This document shows, in pieces, positions 9,164 to 17,575 of a stretch of DNA of 64,000 bases. The position numbers and the translations under genes are program-made. The notes under the pieces were generated by a model. The model worked only from the letters and a program-made list of their open reading frames with translations. It made no database searches and was not told the origin of the DNA. Within the stretch, counting starts at the first letter, position 1. Every line of letters starts with the position of its first letter. Source of the stretch: Thalassobacillus devorans MSP14 (GTDB taxonomy: Bacteria > Bacillota > Bacilli > Bacillales > Halobacillaceae); the NCBI RefSeq assembly GCF_000496835.1, contig NZ_KI543238.1, forward strand, positions 480,034-544,033, written 5' to 3'.

Positions 9164-10083
9164 TTTCCGTTGTCGCGCCAATCTACGGCTGTGAGAAATG
9201 TCTGAATGAGTTATATGAACGTGTGAATAAAACGATGAGCTCCATCCCTGTGAATTATGAGCTTATACTGGTCAATGATGCCAGTCCGGACGATGCCTGG
9301 CCGACGATCCAACGGCTTCACCAGAAGGATTCAAGGGTGAAAGGGATCAACTTATCAAGGAACTTCGGGCAGCATCATGCAATAACGGCGGGGTTGGATC
9401 ACACGCAAGGTGACTGGGTCGTTGTAATGGATTGTGACTTGCAGGATCAGCCGGAAGATATCAAAAAGTTATATGAAAAAGCCCTGGAAGGCTACGACGT
9501 CGTATTTGGTTCAAGGGTAGAGCGTCAGGACCACTTGCTGAAGCAAGTGACTTCAAAACTTTTTTACAAAGTTTATGATTATCTGACGGAGCGATCTTCA
9601 GACCATACCATTGCTAATTTCAGTATCAGCCGCAAGAAGGTCATCGAAAGCTTCCGTCAGATGAGGGAGCAAAATCGGCTCTTCCCGCTATTCATCCAGT
9701 GGATGGGATATAAATCCACCAGAATACCAGTCAACCACCATCAGCGTGAGCATGGTAAATCTTCCTATAATTTAAAAAAGTTAATCAGTCTGGCTACCGA
9801 TGTCATCATTTCTCAGTCGAATAAACCTCTCCGGTTGTCGATTCAGTTCGGGTTTACCATTTCACTTGTATCCTTTTTGTATGGCCTGTATTTGATTTTT
9901 AAGCGCCTTATGCTGGAGCATCATGTTCCAGGATGGACGAGTGTCATGGTGTCGATCTATTTTATCGGTGGACTGGTATTTTTCAATTTTGGAGTGCTGG
10001 GTTTATATATCGGTAAAGTATTCAATGAAACAAAAGGCAGACCACTATACATTATCAGCGAAACAACAGAAGATGAAGAATGA
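9160..10083 (+). CDS. GT2 polyprenyl-phosphate glycosyltransferase, DPM1/GtrB-like
   Basis: Family-2 glycosyltransferase of the dolichol-phosphate-mannose-synthase / GtrB type: an N-terminal GT-A domain (LVNDASPDDAW, then VVMDCDLQDQPED, the DXD-like metal site) followed by two C-terminal transmembrane helices (about residues 230-255 and 262-290). Such enzymes transfer a sugar from a nucleotide to undecaprenyl phosphate on the cytoplasmic face. An ATG at 9142 is possible, but the GTG at 9160 forms a classic GTGA overlap with the rfbB stop and has GGGAG upstream. Context suggests the sugar is Fuc4NAc; this is inference. Confidence 0.85.
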   Translation: MISVVAPIYGCEKCLNELYERVNKTMSSIPVNYELILVNDASPDDAWPTIQRLHQKDSRVKGINLSRNFGQHHAITAGLDHTQGDWVVVMDCDLQDQPEDIKKLYEKALEGYDVVFGSRVERQDHLLKQVTSKLFYKVYDYLTERSSDHTIANFSISRKKVIESFRQMREQNRLFPLFIQWMGYKSTRIPVNHHQREHGKSSYNLKKLISLATDVIISQSNKPLRLSIQFGFTISLVSFLYGLYLIFKRLMLEHHVPGWTSVMVSIYFIGGLVFFNFGVLGLYIGKVFNETKGRPLYIISETTEDEE

Positions 10084-10097
10084 GATGAGGTGATAGG

Positions 10098-10784
10098 ATG
10101 ACGAAGCATTTACGGGAAGCCCCCTGGGATAGACGGAATTTTGGAATGGATACCTACGAAGTCCTGTCTCCCGAGGAGGAAGCCTTGCAAGAAACGGATG
10201 AGACACCGGGACATTTTACTTTAAAGGTCGATCCCATGGTCAATAAAAAACCGATTTTGGAGCATGGATTTTATTATGCCGATACATTGATCACACCGGT
10301 ATGTAAAGCATATCAATTGCGGACATTTTCTAATGAACAAGTTGGAATTACCCGGGAAGGAAGCTTTGCTATCATTGCTTCAATTTCTGCCGGTGCCTTT
10401 AAAGTAGGGCGCTATCATCGGGATTTTAATGTAAAGGAAGAAACAGCTGAACAGCGCTACATCAACTGGCTCCGAGATTTATATGAAGCGGGGAAGGTAA
10501 TGTTCCTTACTTATGAAGGAGAAATAGTTGCCTACTATGCCTATCAGGACAACCAGATTCTATTGATCGGGATGGATGAAAAGGTGCGCGGGAAAGGACT
10601 AGCCAAGCCACTGGTAAGTAAAGCGTGTGAAGTGTTGTTTTCTTATGGCCATGAGGAACTGGAGACTTCCGTATCAGCAATTAACTTTCCTTCGATGCAA
10701 ATGTTTTATTCGCTCGGGTTCAAAATGAAGCGAGCGGTAGATGTTTATCATAAATGGAATATAAAAATGCCTGACGGGGTCTGA
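10098..10784 (+). CDS. GNAT acetyltransferase, RffC/WecD-like (putative dTDP-4-amino sugar N-acetyltransferase)
   Basis: 228 residues. The N-terminal PWDRRNFGMDTYEV segment resembles the WD..FG start of TDP-fucosamine acetyltransferases. A GNAT fold occupies the C-terminal half, with the acetyl-CoA pyrophosphate loop as GMDEKVRGKGLAKPLV and the NFPSMQMFYSLGFK helix near the end. Set between RfbB and a WecE-type aminotransferase, it most likely acetylates dTDP-4-amino-4,6-dideoxygalactose to dTDP-Fuc4NAc, although the family also acylates other 4-amino sugars. It lies 14 bases after the glycosyltransferase gene in the same operon. Confidence 0.75.
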   Translation: MTKHLREAPWDRRNFGMDTYEVLSPEEEALQETDETPGHFTLKVDPMVNKKPILEHGFYYADTLITPVCKAYQLRTFSNEQVGITREGSFAIIASISAGAFKVGRYHRDFNVKEETAEQRYINWLRDLYEAGKVMFLTYEGEIVAYYAYQDNQILLIGMDEKVRGKGLAKPLVSKACEVLFSYGHEELETSVSAINFPSMQMFYSLGFKMKRAVDVYHKWNIKMPDGV

Positions 10785-10785
10785 G

Positions 10786-11151
10786 ATGGGTTACTTTTAT
10801 ATCTTTGCAACCATTTTATTTACTGTCTATGGCCAATTGATATTGAAATGGCGGATTGAGAAATATGGCAGTCTGCCACTGGAACTGAAAGATAAAGTCG
10901 TATTCCTGTTCCAGCTTTTGCTCGACCCGTTGATTCTGTCGGGTTTTCTTTCTGCTTTCGTCGCTTCGATTTTCTGGATGGCGGCGATGACAAAATTCAA
11001 TATCAGCTATGCCTATCCGTTCATGAGCCTTTCATTTGTACTGGTGTTTCTGCTATCGGTCTTTTTATTCGGAGAGCCGGTCACACCTCAAAAAGTGATC
11101 GGATTATCTTTGATTGTGCTAGGCATTATAGTAACGAGTCAATCTATTTGA
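10786..11151 (+). CDS. Small multidrug-resistance/EamA-type membrane protein (putative lipid-sugar flippase subunit)
   Basis: 121 residues with four hydrophobic helices and no large loops, the shape of the SMR/ArnE-ArnF family. Recognisable features are the N-terminal helix ending YGQLILKWR, the conserved NISYAYPFMSLSFVLV helix, and the final IGLSLIVLGIIVTSQ. Proteins of this type in polysaccharide loci (ArnE/F) flip undecaprenyl-linked aminosugars to the outer face. It begins two bases after the GNAT gene and precedes wecE, so a flippase for the lipid-linked sugar is a reasonable inference. A general drug exporter is less likely here. Confidence 0.75.
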   Translation: MGYFYIFATILFTVYGQLILKWRIEKYGSLPLELKDKVVFLFQLLLDPLILSGFLSAFVASIFWMAAMTKFNISYAYPFMSLSFVLVFLLSVFLFGEPVTPQKVIGLSLIVLGIIVTSQSI

Positions 11152-11160
11152 GGTGTTAAG

Positions 11161-12291
11161 ATGATTCCATTCAATAAACCATGTGTAACAGGAAACGAAA
11201 ATGAATATATCCAGGAAGCAATCCATAATCTGAAACTTTCCGGCAACGGGCCATACGGCAAAAAATGTTCCAGCTGGTTAGAGTCTCATTTGGGAACGGA
11301 GAAGGTGCTTTTGACACCTTCTTGTACGCATGCCCTGGAAATGGCGGCATTACTGATCGATATCCAGGAAGGTGATGAAGTGATCATGCCTTCTTTTACA
11401 TTCGTTTCTACGGCAAATGCGTTTGCTTTACGTGGGGCCCATATCAAATTCGTCGATGTTGACCCGGCTACAATGAATATGGATGCTGCCCTTGTCGAGG
11501 GAGCTGTTTCTAGTCGTACGAAGGCGATTGTTGTCGTTCACTATGCCGGGGTCGGTTGTGATATGGATGCCATCATGTCTCTCGCTGATCAGTATGAACT
11601 TTATGTGATTGAGGATGCCGCTCAAGGTCTGCTTAGTGCATATAAAGGCAAAGCATTAGGTACGATTGGTCATCTTGGTACATTCAGCTTCCATGAAACA
11701 AAAAACTATACATGCGGAGAAGGAGGGGCGTTGATTATCAATGACTCCCGTTTCATCGACCGTGCGGAAATCATCCAGGAAAAAGGGACGAATCGCTCGC
11801 AGTTCATCCAGGGCAGGGTGGACAAATATTCATGGCGGGATATTGGTTCTTCTTACCTCTTGAGTGATTTGAATGCTGCTTATTTATTAGCCCAGCTGGA
11901 AGCGGCTGACAGAATTAATAAAAACCGTCTGGAAACGTGGCAGCTCTACTGGGAAGGGCTGAAACCGCTAAAAGGGCAAAAAAAGATCGAGCTGCCATTC
12001 ATCCCAAAAGACAGGGAACATAATGCCCATATGTTTTATATCAAAACCAGGGATGAAGAGGAACGTAAACGTCTGATACAATATTTGAAAGAGAATGATG
12101 TGATGGCCGTCCCTCATTATGTCCCGCTTCACTCTTCCCACGCCGGGGAGAAGTACGGAGAAATGTGCGGTCCGGACACGTATACGAGCAAAGATAGTGA
12201 ACGATTATTGCGATTACCGCTTTATTATCAAATGGCAAAAGAGGATGTCAGTCATGTGGTACACCATATTCGAGCGTTTTACCAGGCATAA
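11161..12291 (+). CDS. wecE: dTDP-4-amino-4,6-dideoxygalactose transaminase (WecE/RffA)
   Basis: PLP-dependent DegT/DnrJ/EryC1 aminotransferase that aminates dTDP-4-keto-6-deoxyglucose using glutamate. The IPFNKPCVTGNE start is characteristic of WecE. The Schiff-base lysine is in SFHETKNYTCGEGGAL, with the upstream VIEDAAQG aspartate that contacts PLP. 376 residues, normal length. It follows the SMR gene by 9 bases. Together with RfbA, RfbB and the GNAT protein it completes a route to dTDP-Fuc4NAc. Confidence 0.9.
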   Translation: MIPFNKPCVTGNENEYIQEAIHNLKLSGNGPYGKKCSSWLESHLGTEKVLLTPSCTHALEMAALLIDIQEGDEVIMPSFTFVSTANAFALRGAHIKFVDVDPATMNMDAALVEGAVSSRTKAIVVVHYAGVGCDMDAIMSLADQYELYVIEDAAQGLLSAYKGKALGTIGHLGTFSFHETKNYTCGEGGALIINDSRFIDRAEIIQEKGTNRSQFIQGRVDKYSWRDIGSSYLLSDLNAAYLLAQLEAADRINKNRLETWQLYWEGLKPLKGQKKIELPFIPKDREHNAHMFYIKTRDEEERKRLIQYLKENDVMAVPHYVPLHSSHAGEKYGEMCGPDTYTSKDSERLLRLPLYYQMAKEDVSHVVHHIRAFYQA

Positions 12292-13960
12292 ACTATTAAT
12301 TGTCGCCTGTTTGATACTGGCAGCTTATTTGCTGCCTTATTATATTTTAGGCGAAGATACGCATATCAGAGTACACGATAATCTGGATTCGAATATAGTC
12401 TGGTATAAGCTGGTGGTTGAAAACAACCTGATTTTCGCCTCACCAAACGAAATGCTGCCGAGTATAATCAATGGGCTGCCAAGAAGCGCATTGCCTTCAG
12501 GCCTGGATGCGATGGTCTGGCTGTACGCTATATTCGAACCTTTTACCGCTTACACCATCAATCAGACCATCATGAGGGTAGTCGCTTTATTTGGCATGTA
12601 TTTTCTACTGGCTTATGTTTTTGAAAAACAGACAGGTACATGGACGAATTATCAGTTGCCGATTGCTGGAGCCGCCTTGACGTTTGCGCTGCTTCCATAT
12701 TGGCCATCCGGTGCCCTTTCCATGGCAGGAATGCCGCTGGCATCACTTGCGTTTTTGAAAATCCGTGAGTTCGGCAGACAAGCAAAAAAGAGATACTGGA
12801 TCATGATCGGACTCATCCCGTTTCATTCCAATTTCATTCTGGCCTTTTCCTTTTTTATCTCGGTCATTGGTGTCATCTGGCTGGTGGATTGGATTCGCTA
12901 TAAAAAATCCAACTGGCCATTCTTCAGTTCGATTGTAATGATGACTGGTATCTTTCTGATCAAAAATTATATGATCATTTACTCGATGTTTTTGGATGGT
13001 GAATTCGTACCACATCGAGAAGAATTCACTTTGGGAGATAAGGCTGCAGTCGGGGCGTTCCAGCTGGGAATTGAAAATTTTCTCTTTGCCCATACGCATG
13101 ATGAAACATTTCATTACCGCTTCATTCTCCCGGCAGCTATGGCCGCGATTCTCATAGTTGTATGGAAAAGGAGCGCAGTGCCGAAGCTGCTCCTGACTCT
13201 GCTGGCGGCCAATTTAATCCTGTCGATCTGGTATGGCTACTGGTACTGGGAAGGATGGCGTGTACCTAAAGATACGATTTCCTTGTTGAACAATTTCAAT
13301 TTCAGCCGTTATCACTTCCTTCATCCATTACTGTGGTATATTTTGTTTGGCCTTGCTATGGGGGTTATTCAAAAAAGAGTATTTTTAGGTAAATTCATTG
13401 TACTTATGCTCATTCTTGGACAGATCGCTATATTGTTTCCGCTTGCTGAAGAATTTAAGTACAAAGAGTTTGATTCTTTCACTTATAAGGAGTTTTATTC
13501 AGAAGCGCTATTTGACGATATTAAAGCATATATCGGAGAGGACCCTTCTGATTACCGGGTCGTGTCGATTGGGATGCACCCGACGATCGCTCAATACAAT
13601 GGGATGTGGACATTGGATACCTATAATACCACCATCCCGCTTTCTTATAAACATGAGTGGAGGGAGGTAATAGCACCCGAGTTGGAGAAGAACGATACGC
13701 TAAGGCATTATTTTGATACATGGGGGAGCAGGCTCTATTTATTTGTCGATGAACTAGGGAAGAACTACGATTTCACCAAGGATAGTGACAAAAATATTGA
13801 AAATCTTGATATCAATACCGCTCAGCTGGAAAGCATGGGGGGAGACTATCTCTTATCAACGGTTCCTATAGAGAATCATGCAGCGAACAACCTTGTTTAT
13901 GAACGATCGTTTGAAACTGAGGCTTCCCCATGGAAAATCTACTTGTATAAAATAGGCTGA
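12254..13960 (+). CDS. Polytopic membrane protein, YkoS/YfhO-like (putative lipid-sugar-dependent glycosyltransferase)
   Basis: About 568 residues. Roughly ten hydrophobic helices fill residues 10-400, followed by a soluble C-terminal domain of about 160 residues that ends KIYLYKIG. A first extracytoplasmic loop with HDNLDSN after helix 1 resembles GT-C transferases and the YfhO/YkoS proteins that partner GtrB-type enzymes in Bacillus. The frame is open from 12119, inside wecE, but GAGG at 12241 points to the ATG at 12254 and leaves a 38-base overlap with wecE. It is the last gene of the operon and probably moves the flipped sugar to a cell-wall or surface acceptor; the acceptor is unknown. 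Confidence 0.6.
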   Translation: MWYTIFERFTRHKLLIVACLILAAYLLPYYILGEDTHIRVHDNLDSNIVWYKLVVENNLIFASPNEMLPSIINGLPRSALPSGLDAMVWLYAIFEPFTAYTINQTIMRVVALFGMYFLLAYVFEKQTGTWTNYQLPIAGAALTFALLPYWPSGALSMAGMPLASLAFLKIREFGRQAKKRYWIMIGLIPFHSNFILAFSFFISVIGVIWLVDWIRYKKSNWPFFSSIVMMTGIFLIKNYMIIYSMFLDGEFVPHREEFTLGDKAAVGAFQLGIENFLFAHTHDETFHYRFILPAAMAAILIVVWKRSAVPKLLLTLLAANLILSIWYGYWYWEGWRVPKDTISLLNNFNFSRYHFLHPLLWYILFGLAMGVIQKRVFLGKFIVLMLILGQIAILFPLAEEFKYKEFDSFTYKEFYSEALFDDIKAYIGEDPSDYRVVSIGMHPTIAQYNGMWTLDTYNTTIPLSYKHEWREVIAPELEKNDTLRHYFDTWGSRLYLFVDELGKNYDFTKDSDKNIENLDINTAQLESMGGDYLLSTVPIENHAANNLVYERSFETEASPWKIYLYKIG

Positions 13961-13964
13961 TCAA

Positions 13965-14008
13965 AAAAGCTGTATTTCTCCAACTAAAATTGGAGAAATA
14001 CAGCTTTT
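13965..14008. terminator. Bidirectional terminator
   Basis: A 19-bp perfect inverted repeat (13965-13983 with 13990-14008) with A and T tracts on both sides. It separates the convergent sugar operon and the receiver gene. Confidence 0.9.
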
Positions 14009-14018
14009 AAGTAATTGA

Positions 14019-14384
14019 TTATTCATAAGTTTGGGAACGTTTTTCCAATGCGTTATAAATCGTAGGCAAGAGGTTATAATAGCGGGGTTTCATGAGGAAA
14101 TCATCGACATTATAATCCATCGATATCTTAATGGTATCTTCGTTCTGATGATGTAATAAAATGATGACACTTGTATCTTTGGCAATGCTGTTCAATTCTG
14201 ACAGCAGAGAAAAGCAAGACTCATCAAGTAAAATGACATTGATATTATTTTCCTCTAAAAGGGATTTGACATCCGTAATTTCCATGTCATCACATTGACT
14301 ATATATCCCTTCGTCATAAAACACGTGTTGGAGATGCTCCAGGTCAGACGCATCCTTGGACAGCAACAATATTCTTGGCTGCAT
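14019..14384 (-). CDS. Stand-alone response-regulator receiver domain
   Basis: 121 residues that form a single CheY-like receiver with no output domain. The predicted phosphoacceptor is Asp54 (VILLDES) and the conserved lysine is Lys99 (FLMKPR). The N-terminal acidic pocket is poor (LLSKDASD in place of the usual paired acidic residues), so metal binding and phosphorylation may be weak. AAAGGAGG precedes the ATG. No histidine kinase is nearby. It could be a phosphorelay intermediate or a non-phosphorylated protein-protein switch. Confidence 0.65.
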   Translation of the reverse strand: MQPRILLLSKDASDLEHLQHVFYDEGIYSQCDDMEITDVKSLLEENNINVILLDESCFSLLSELNSIAKDTSVIILLHHQNEDTIKISMDYNVDDFLMKPRYYNLLPTIYNALEKRSQTYE

Positions 14385-14550
14385 TGTAATCCTCCTTTCA
14401 TAAACCCGTTGACAACGGAATGGGTAGGGAAACTGGAAAAAACGGAGGATAGAGTTTTATCGTAACACTAGCTGTTGGTCAGCAATTCCTATGACCCTTC
14501 CTCCATGCTAACAGACATATGTCGACATTTAAACATCCCTTTGTATGATG

Positions 14551-15633
14551 TTATCTCCTGGCGGGGTGACTGATGCTGCTGATAATCTTTAAAATATTCA
14601 CGTGGGAGCCTGCTACAAGTTTCCGTACTGGCTTGAGGTGAAGCGATTTTGTCACCATGTCGATCTGATTATTAGTCAATCCCTCTAATTTCCTTCTGAG
14701 GGTTAAAGAGTCATGATAATTTTTATACAGAATTTGGACTTTGTCCTCATAATTACTTTCTCCGCAGATATCTTCGGCAGCATAGATGCCCGACAGAATA
14801 GAAGTGAATTGCCCAAACCCCAGGAAGGGATTGATGACACCCAGGCAATTTCCCACAAAAAATGTATTTCCGATTCGTGGGTATTTATTTTTACCCACTA
14901 CATAATTATCAAGGGAAAACTCTTTTCTAATGGATAATTCCTGTCCTAAAGTATGAGAAGATTTTTGGAGAATCTTTTTCCAAAGATTATTTTTGTCGAT
15001 GGTCCGGTTTTCCTTGTACTGCGGATAGACCACTACCAGATTCCCTTCCGCATTAGAAAAAGGGAGGAAATAGGCCATCCCTTTCGGCACAAGTTCGTTA
15101 TCGTACCAAGTATGGGCTTCATTATGAATAAAATCACCTTTTATGGTCGCCCCTTTGAAAGATGCTTTGAATGCTGTATCAAAAGACTGGATGTTCTGCG
15201 TGTCGATCGGATCCCCGGTTGCTAACACGACATGCGTATATTTTTTGGAAATATCCTCATAACGAACTTGTTTTTTTAAATGGATGGGACTTTTCACTTG
15301 TTCAGCTAACTGCTTTTCGTAAGCTTCAGGATCCTTACCCCGTTTGTTAATATAACCTAAGTGCCCCTCTAAGTAGGAGGACTCATTTAGTGAGTGGATG
15401 TAAATTTTTTGAATGTTTGTCGTCGGTTTCAAATGAATATTGTGATTTTCGGATAAGTATTTGATGGCGTCATCTATAGGGGTATGCAGAATTGGTGACA
15501 TGGCTTCTCCCACAACAGGACGGTCGCCGACCTTTTTTCTTTTCTCAAAAATATCCGCCTGATAGCCATACTTTTCTAATGTGATCGCGCATGACAGCCC
15601 TGCTAAACCTGCACCGATAATGGCGATTTTCAT
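14551..15633 (-). CDS. FAD/NAD(P)-binding oxidoreductase, geranylgeranyl-reductase-like
   Basis: 360 residues. The N-terminal FAD-binding motif is IAIIGAGLAGLSCA followed by the acidic DIFEKR strand end. A second FAD contact, VVLATGDP, lies near residue 140, and a third near residue 270 (FFVGNCLGVINPFLGFG), the typical GD/GN-x-aG motif of group A flavoproteins. The overall plan matches geranylgeranyl reductase and related p-hydroxybenzoate-hydroxylase-fold enzymes, but the substrate is unknown. It is on the minus strand with nothing cotranscribed; GAGGACG precedes the ATG. Confidence 0.7.
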   Translation of the reverse strand: MKIAIIGAGLAGLSCAITLEKYGYQADIFEKRKKVGDRPVVGEAMSPILHTPIDDAIKYLSENHNIHLKPTTNIQKIYIHSLNESSYLEGHLGYINKRGKDPEAYEKQLAEQVKSPIHLKKQVRYEDISKKYTHVVLATGDPIDTQNIQSFDTAFKASFKGATIKGDFIHNEAHTWYDNELVPKGMAYFLPFSNAEGNLVVVYPQYKENRTIDKNNLWKKILQKSSHTLGQELSIRKEFSLDNYVVGKNKYPRIGNTFFVGNCLGVINPFLGFGQFTSILSGIYAAEDICGESNYEDKVQILYKNYHDSLTLRRKLEGLTNNQIDMVTKSLHLKPVRKLVAGSHVNILKIISSISHPARR

Positions 15634-15737
15634 ACATACGTCCTCCTTACCATCATTTTCTGCCCCATCGTATGGTTTTATACGCCAAACATAATTGCAG
15701 TTAATGTGCAGAAACTAAAAACGAAGGAGGTTTGAAT

Positions 15738-15956
15738 ATGAAAAGACATAGTAAGCATGAAAACCAGTCAGCAGGATATAAAAAAGAGGACCAATTTTCT
15801 CAAGGCCTGGCAATTACACATGAGCAGGCAACCGATACCTTGACAGAAGGCACAATTGATGGACAGATCGACCAGGTAGATGAAGAGGGAAAGCTACTCA
15901 GTCATGAAGGTGAAGACTTAACAAGGGTGGCACAGCGATATGGGAAGAAAAAATAA
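15738..15956 (+). CDS. Small hydrophilic protein, DUF4025/YozQ-like
   Basis: 72 residues, strongly hydrophilic. The central THEQATDTLTEGTIDGQID segment resembles DUF4025 proteins of Bacillus (YozQ), which have no known function. A TTG at 15732 is in frame but lies inside the AGGAGG spacing; the ATG at 15738 is seven bases away. It overlaps the following SASP gene by 17 bases, so the two are probably cotranscribed late in sporulation. This assignment is from sequence resemblance only. Confidence 0.6.
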   Translation: MKRHSKHENQSAGYKKEDQFSQGLAITHEQATDTLTEGTIDGQIDQVDEEGKLLSHEGEDLTRVAQRYGKKK

Positions 15957-16188
15957 AATCCTCGTTCCGGAAGCACGTGAAGGTCTTGATCAATTGAAAG
16001 AAAAGTTATTGAATGAGCGCTATGGAACGAATGATAAATATGAAATAGCAAAAGAACAAGGAGTACAGGTATCAGAGGGGTACAACGGAGACATCAAAGC
16101 TAAAGATGCTGGAAGGATGGGCGGATCTATCGGTGGAAGTATGGTAAGAGAGCTGGTCAGAATGGCTGAACAACAGATGGGGGATTAG
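15940..16188 (+). CDS. Alpha/beta-type small acid-soluble spore protein
   Basis: 82 residues of the alpha/beta SASP family, which coats spore DNA and protects it from UV and heat. The GPR protease recognition region KYEIAKEQGVQV and the DNA-binding C-terminal segment DAGRMGGSIGGSMVRELV are clear. The N-terminal extension (GRKNKILVPEAREGLDQLK) is typical. The start lies within the end of the upstream gene and has a poor ribosome site, which suggests translational coupling. The stop codon overlaps the first bases of a dispersed repeat (16184-16266). Confidence 0.9.
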   Translation: MGRKNKILVPEAREGLDQLKEKLLNERYGTNDKYEIAKEQGVQVSEGYNGDIKAKDAGRMGGSIGGSMVRELVRMAEQQMGD

Positions 16189-16266
16189 AAAAACTTGGCT
16201 TGTCGCCGATTTCTTATGGCGAAAGCCTTAGTTTTCCTTATACTTTAATCCTTTAACAAAGTCAAA
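16184..16266 (+). repeat. Dispersed intergenic hairpin repeat, family A, copy 1
   Basis: Begins GATTAGAAAAACTTGGCTT, has paired arms (TCGCC ... GGCGA, GGCTT ... AAGCC) around a variable loop, and ends with the conserved CTTATACTTTAAtCCTTT tract. The same order of blocks occurs at 42733, at 49195 (reversed), and in a decayed form at 27189. The SASP stop codon (16186-16188) lies within its first bases. Confidence 0.8.
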
Positions 16267-16283
16267 ATCTCTTATAGTAAAAT

Positions 16284-16318
16284 AAAGAACAGCACAAATG
16301 AATCTGTGCTGTTCCTTT
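16284..16318. terminator. Bidirectional terminator
   Basis: GAACAGCACA / TGTGCTGTTC stem (16287-16296 with 16305-16314), flanked by AAA and TTT. It lies between the convergent SASP and protease genes. Confidence 0.75.
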
Positions 16319-16328
16319 ACATAGTCGA

Positions 16329-17345
16329 TTATGGCTGCATTGATTGGATTTTCGCTTCATTACGTGCGATTTTTTCTTCCCAGTCATTCGTATAGATGCT
16401 TAGTATATCGTTGATTTTATCAATTAACCCGAGCCTCACTAGGCCGTTTCCTTCAGCCTGTTTCGTATAACCGAGCGGCATGGTCCGTTTGATTAACTGG
16501 GCATAAAGCTCAGCTTCTGTTAATTTACGTTTGAACTGTGATTCGGCTAAATTGATCAACAAGGCCAGTGCACCGGAAACGTGGGGAGTGGCCATGGATG
16601 TGCCGCTCAATCGAGCATATTCCCCATTTAAATAAGTGGAAAGAATATTAACTCCAGGAGCTACCAAATCAACTTCATTGTTGGTATTGGTGAAATCCGC
16701 TAACTTTCTCTCAAAGTTGATTGCGCCGACCTGAATGACTTCATTATAAGCACCTGGGTAGCCGAATTCATCGGTATCTTCCCGGCCATCACCTGAATTG
16801 CCGGCAGCGCAAACGACGGCAATATCCTGATTGACTGCCTGCTTGATCACCTCGTGCAATTCCGGTATGTCACTTGGTCCCCCTAAGGACATGGACATGA
16901 CCCGGACACGCTCGCCATTCGGTCCTTCCCAGTTAGTGGCGTATTCAATTGCATCGATAATCCAATCCATCCGTCCCCTTCCGCTGCCGGTCAATACTTT
17001 CAATATCAGAAGGTCCGACTGGGGGGCGACACCAACGACACCTGACCCGTTTTCCGTTGCGGCGATTGTTCCGGCAACATGCGTGCCATGGCCGTTGTTA
17101 TCCGAAAAGTTATCCTTATCACCATCAAAATCAGTAGTGAAGTTTCTGCCAGCAATAATTCTATCTTTCAACTCAGGATGATCCGGCTGGCAACCGGTGT
17201 CAATGACTGCAATAACATTTCCTTTTCCCTGCTCAGTTTGCTCCCAAAGAAGAGGTGCCTCAATCATTTCCACCCCTTCCGGTACATTTGATGACATCGG
17301 GAGAATCTCTTCTACTTGAAAGGGAATCAGTTTAAGCTCGTCCAT
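16329..17345 (-). CDS. isp: Intracellular subtilisin-like serine protease (Isp)
   Basis: 338-residue S8 protease without a signal peptide. The N-terminus carries a short LIPFQV stretch, matching the LIPY/F inhibitory pro-segment of Bacillus intracellular subtilisins. The catalytic triad is Asp in VIAVIDTGC, His in [10 protein letters not shown] and Ser in [13 protein letters not shown]; the oxyanion Asn is in CAAGNSGDG. Isp enzymes degrade cytoplasmic proteins in stationary phase and during sporulation after autocleavage of the pro-segment. GAGGATGAG lies before the ATG. Confidence 0.93.
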   Translation of the reverse strand: MDELKLIPFQVEEILPMSSNVPEGVEMIEAPLLWEQTEQGKGNVIAVIDTGCQPDHPELKDRIIAGRNFTTDFDGDKDNFSDNNGHGTHVAGTIAATENGSGVVGVAPQSDLLILKVLTGSGRGRMDWIIDAIEYATNWEGPNGERVRVMSMSLGGPSDIPELHEVIKQAVNQDIAVVCAAGNSGDGREDTDEFGYPGAYNEVIQVGAINFERKLADFTNTNNEVDLVAPGVNILSTYLNGEYARLSGTSMATPHVSGALALLINLAESQFKRKLTEAELYAQLIKRTMPLGYTKQAEGNGLVRLGLIDKINDILSIYTNDWEEKIARNEAKIQSMQP

Positions 17346-17575
17346 TTCTCATCCTCCTTCGACTTACATGTTTAGAATATTCTTACAATTAAATTTTATC
17401 AAAGCTGACTTATATTTTGAATGGGTCAAATATCCCTCGTTTTAGGTATTTACACATGGAAAGTGAATTCTTACAGTAAAATAATAGGTTTGACTTTCGT
17501 TAATTGGAGGAAGGATTTATACTAGAGAATGAGACCGGAATAAAACGTCCTGTCTTTAAAAAGGGAATGAATGAT

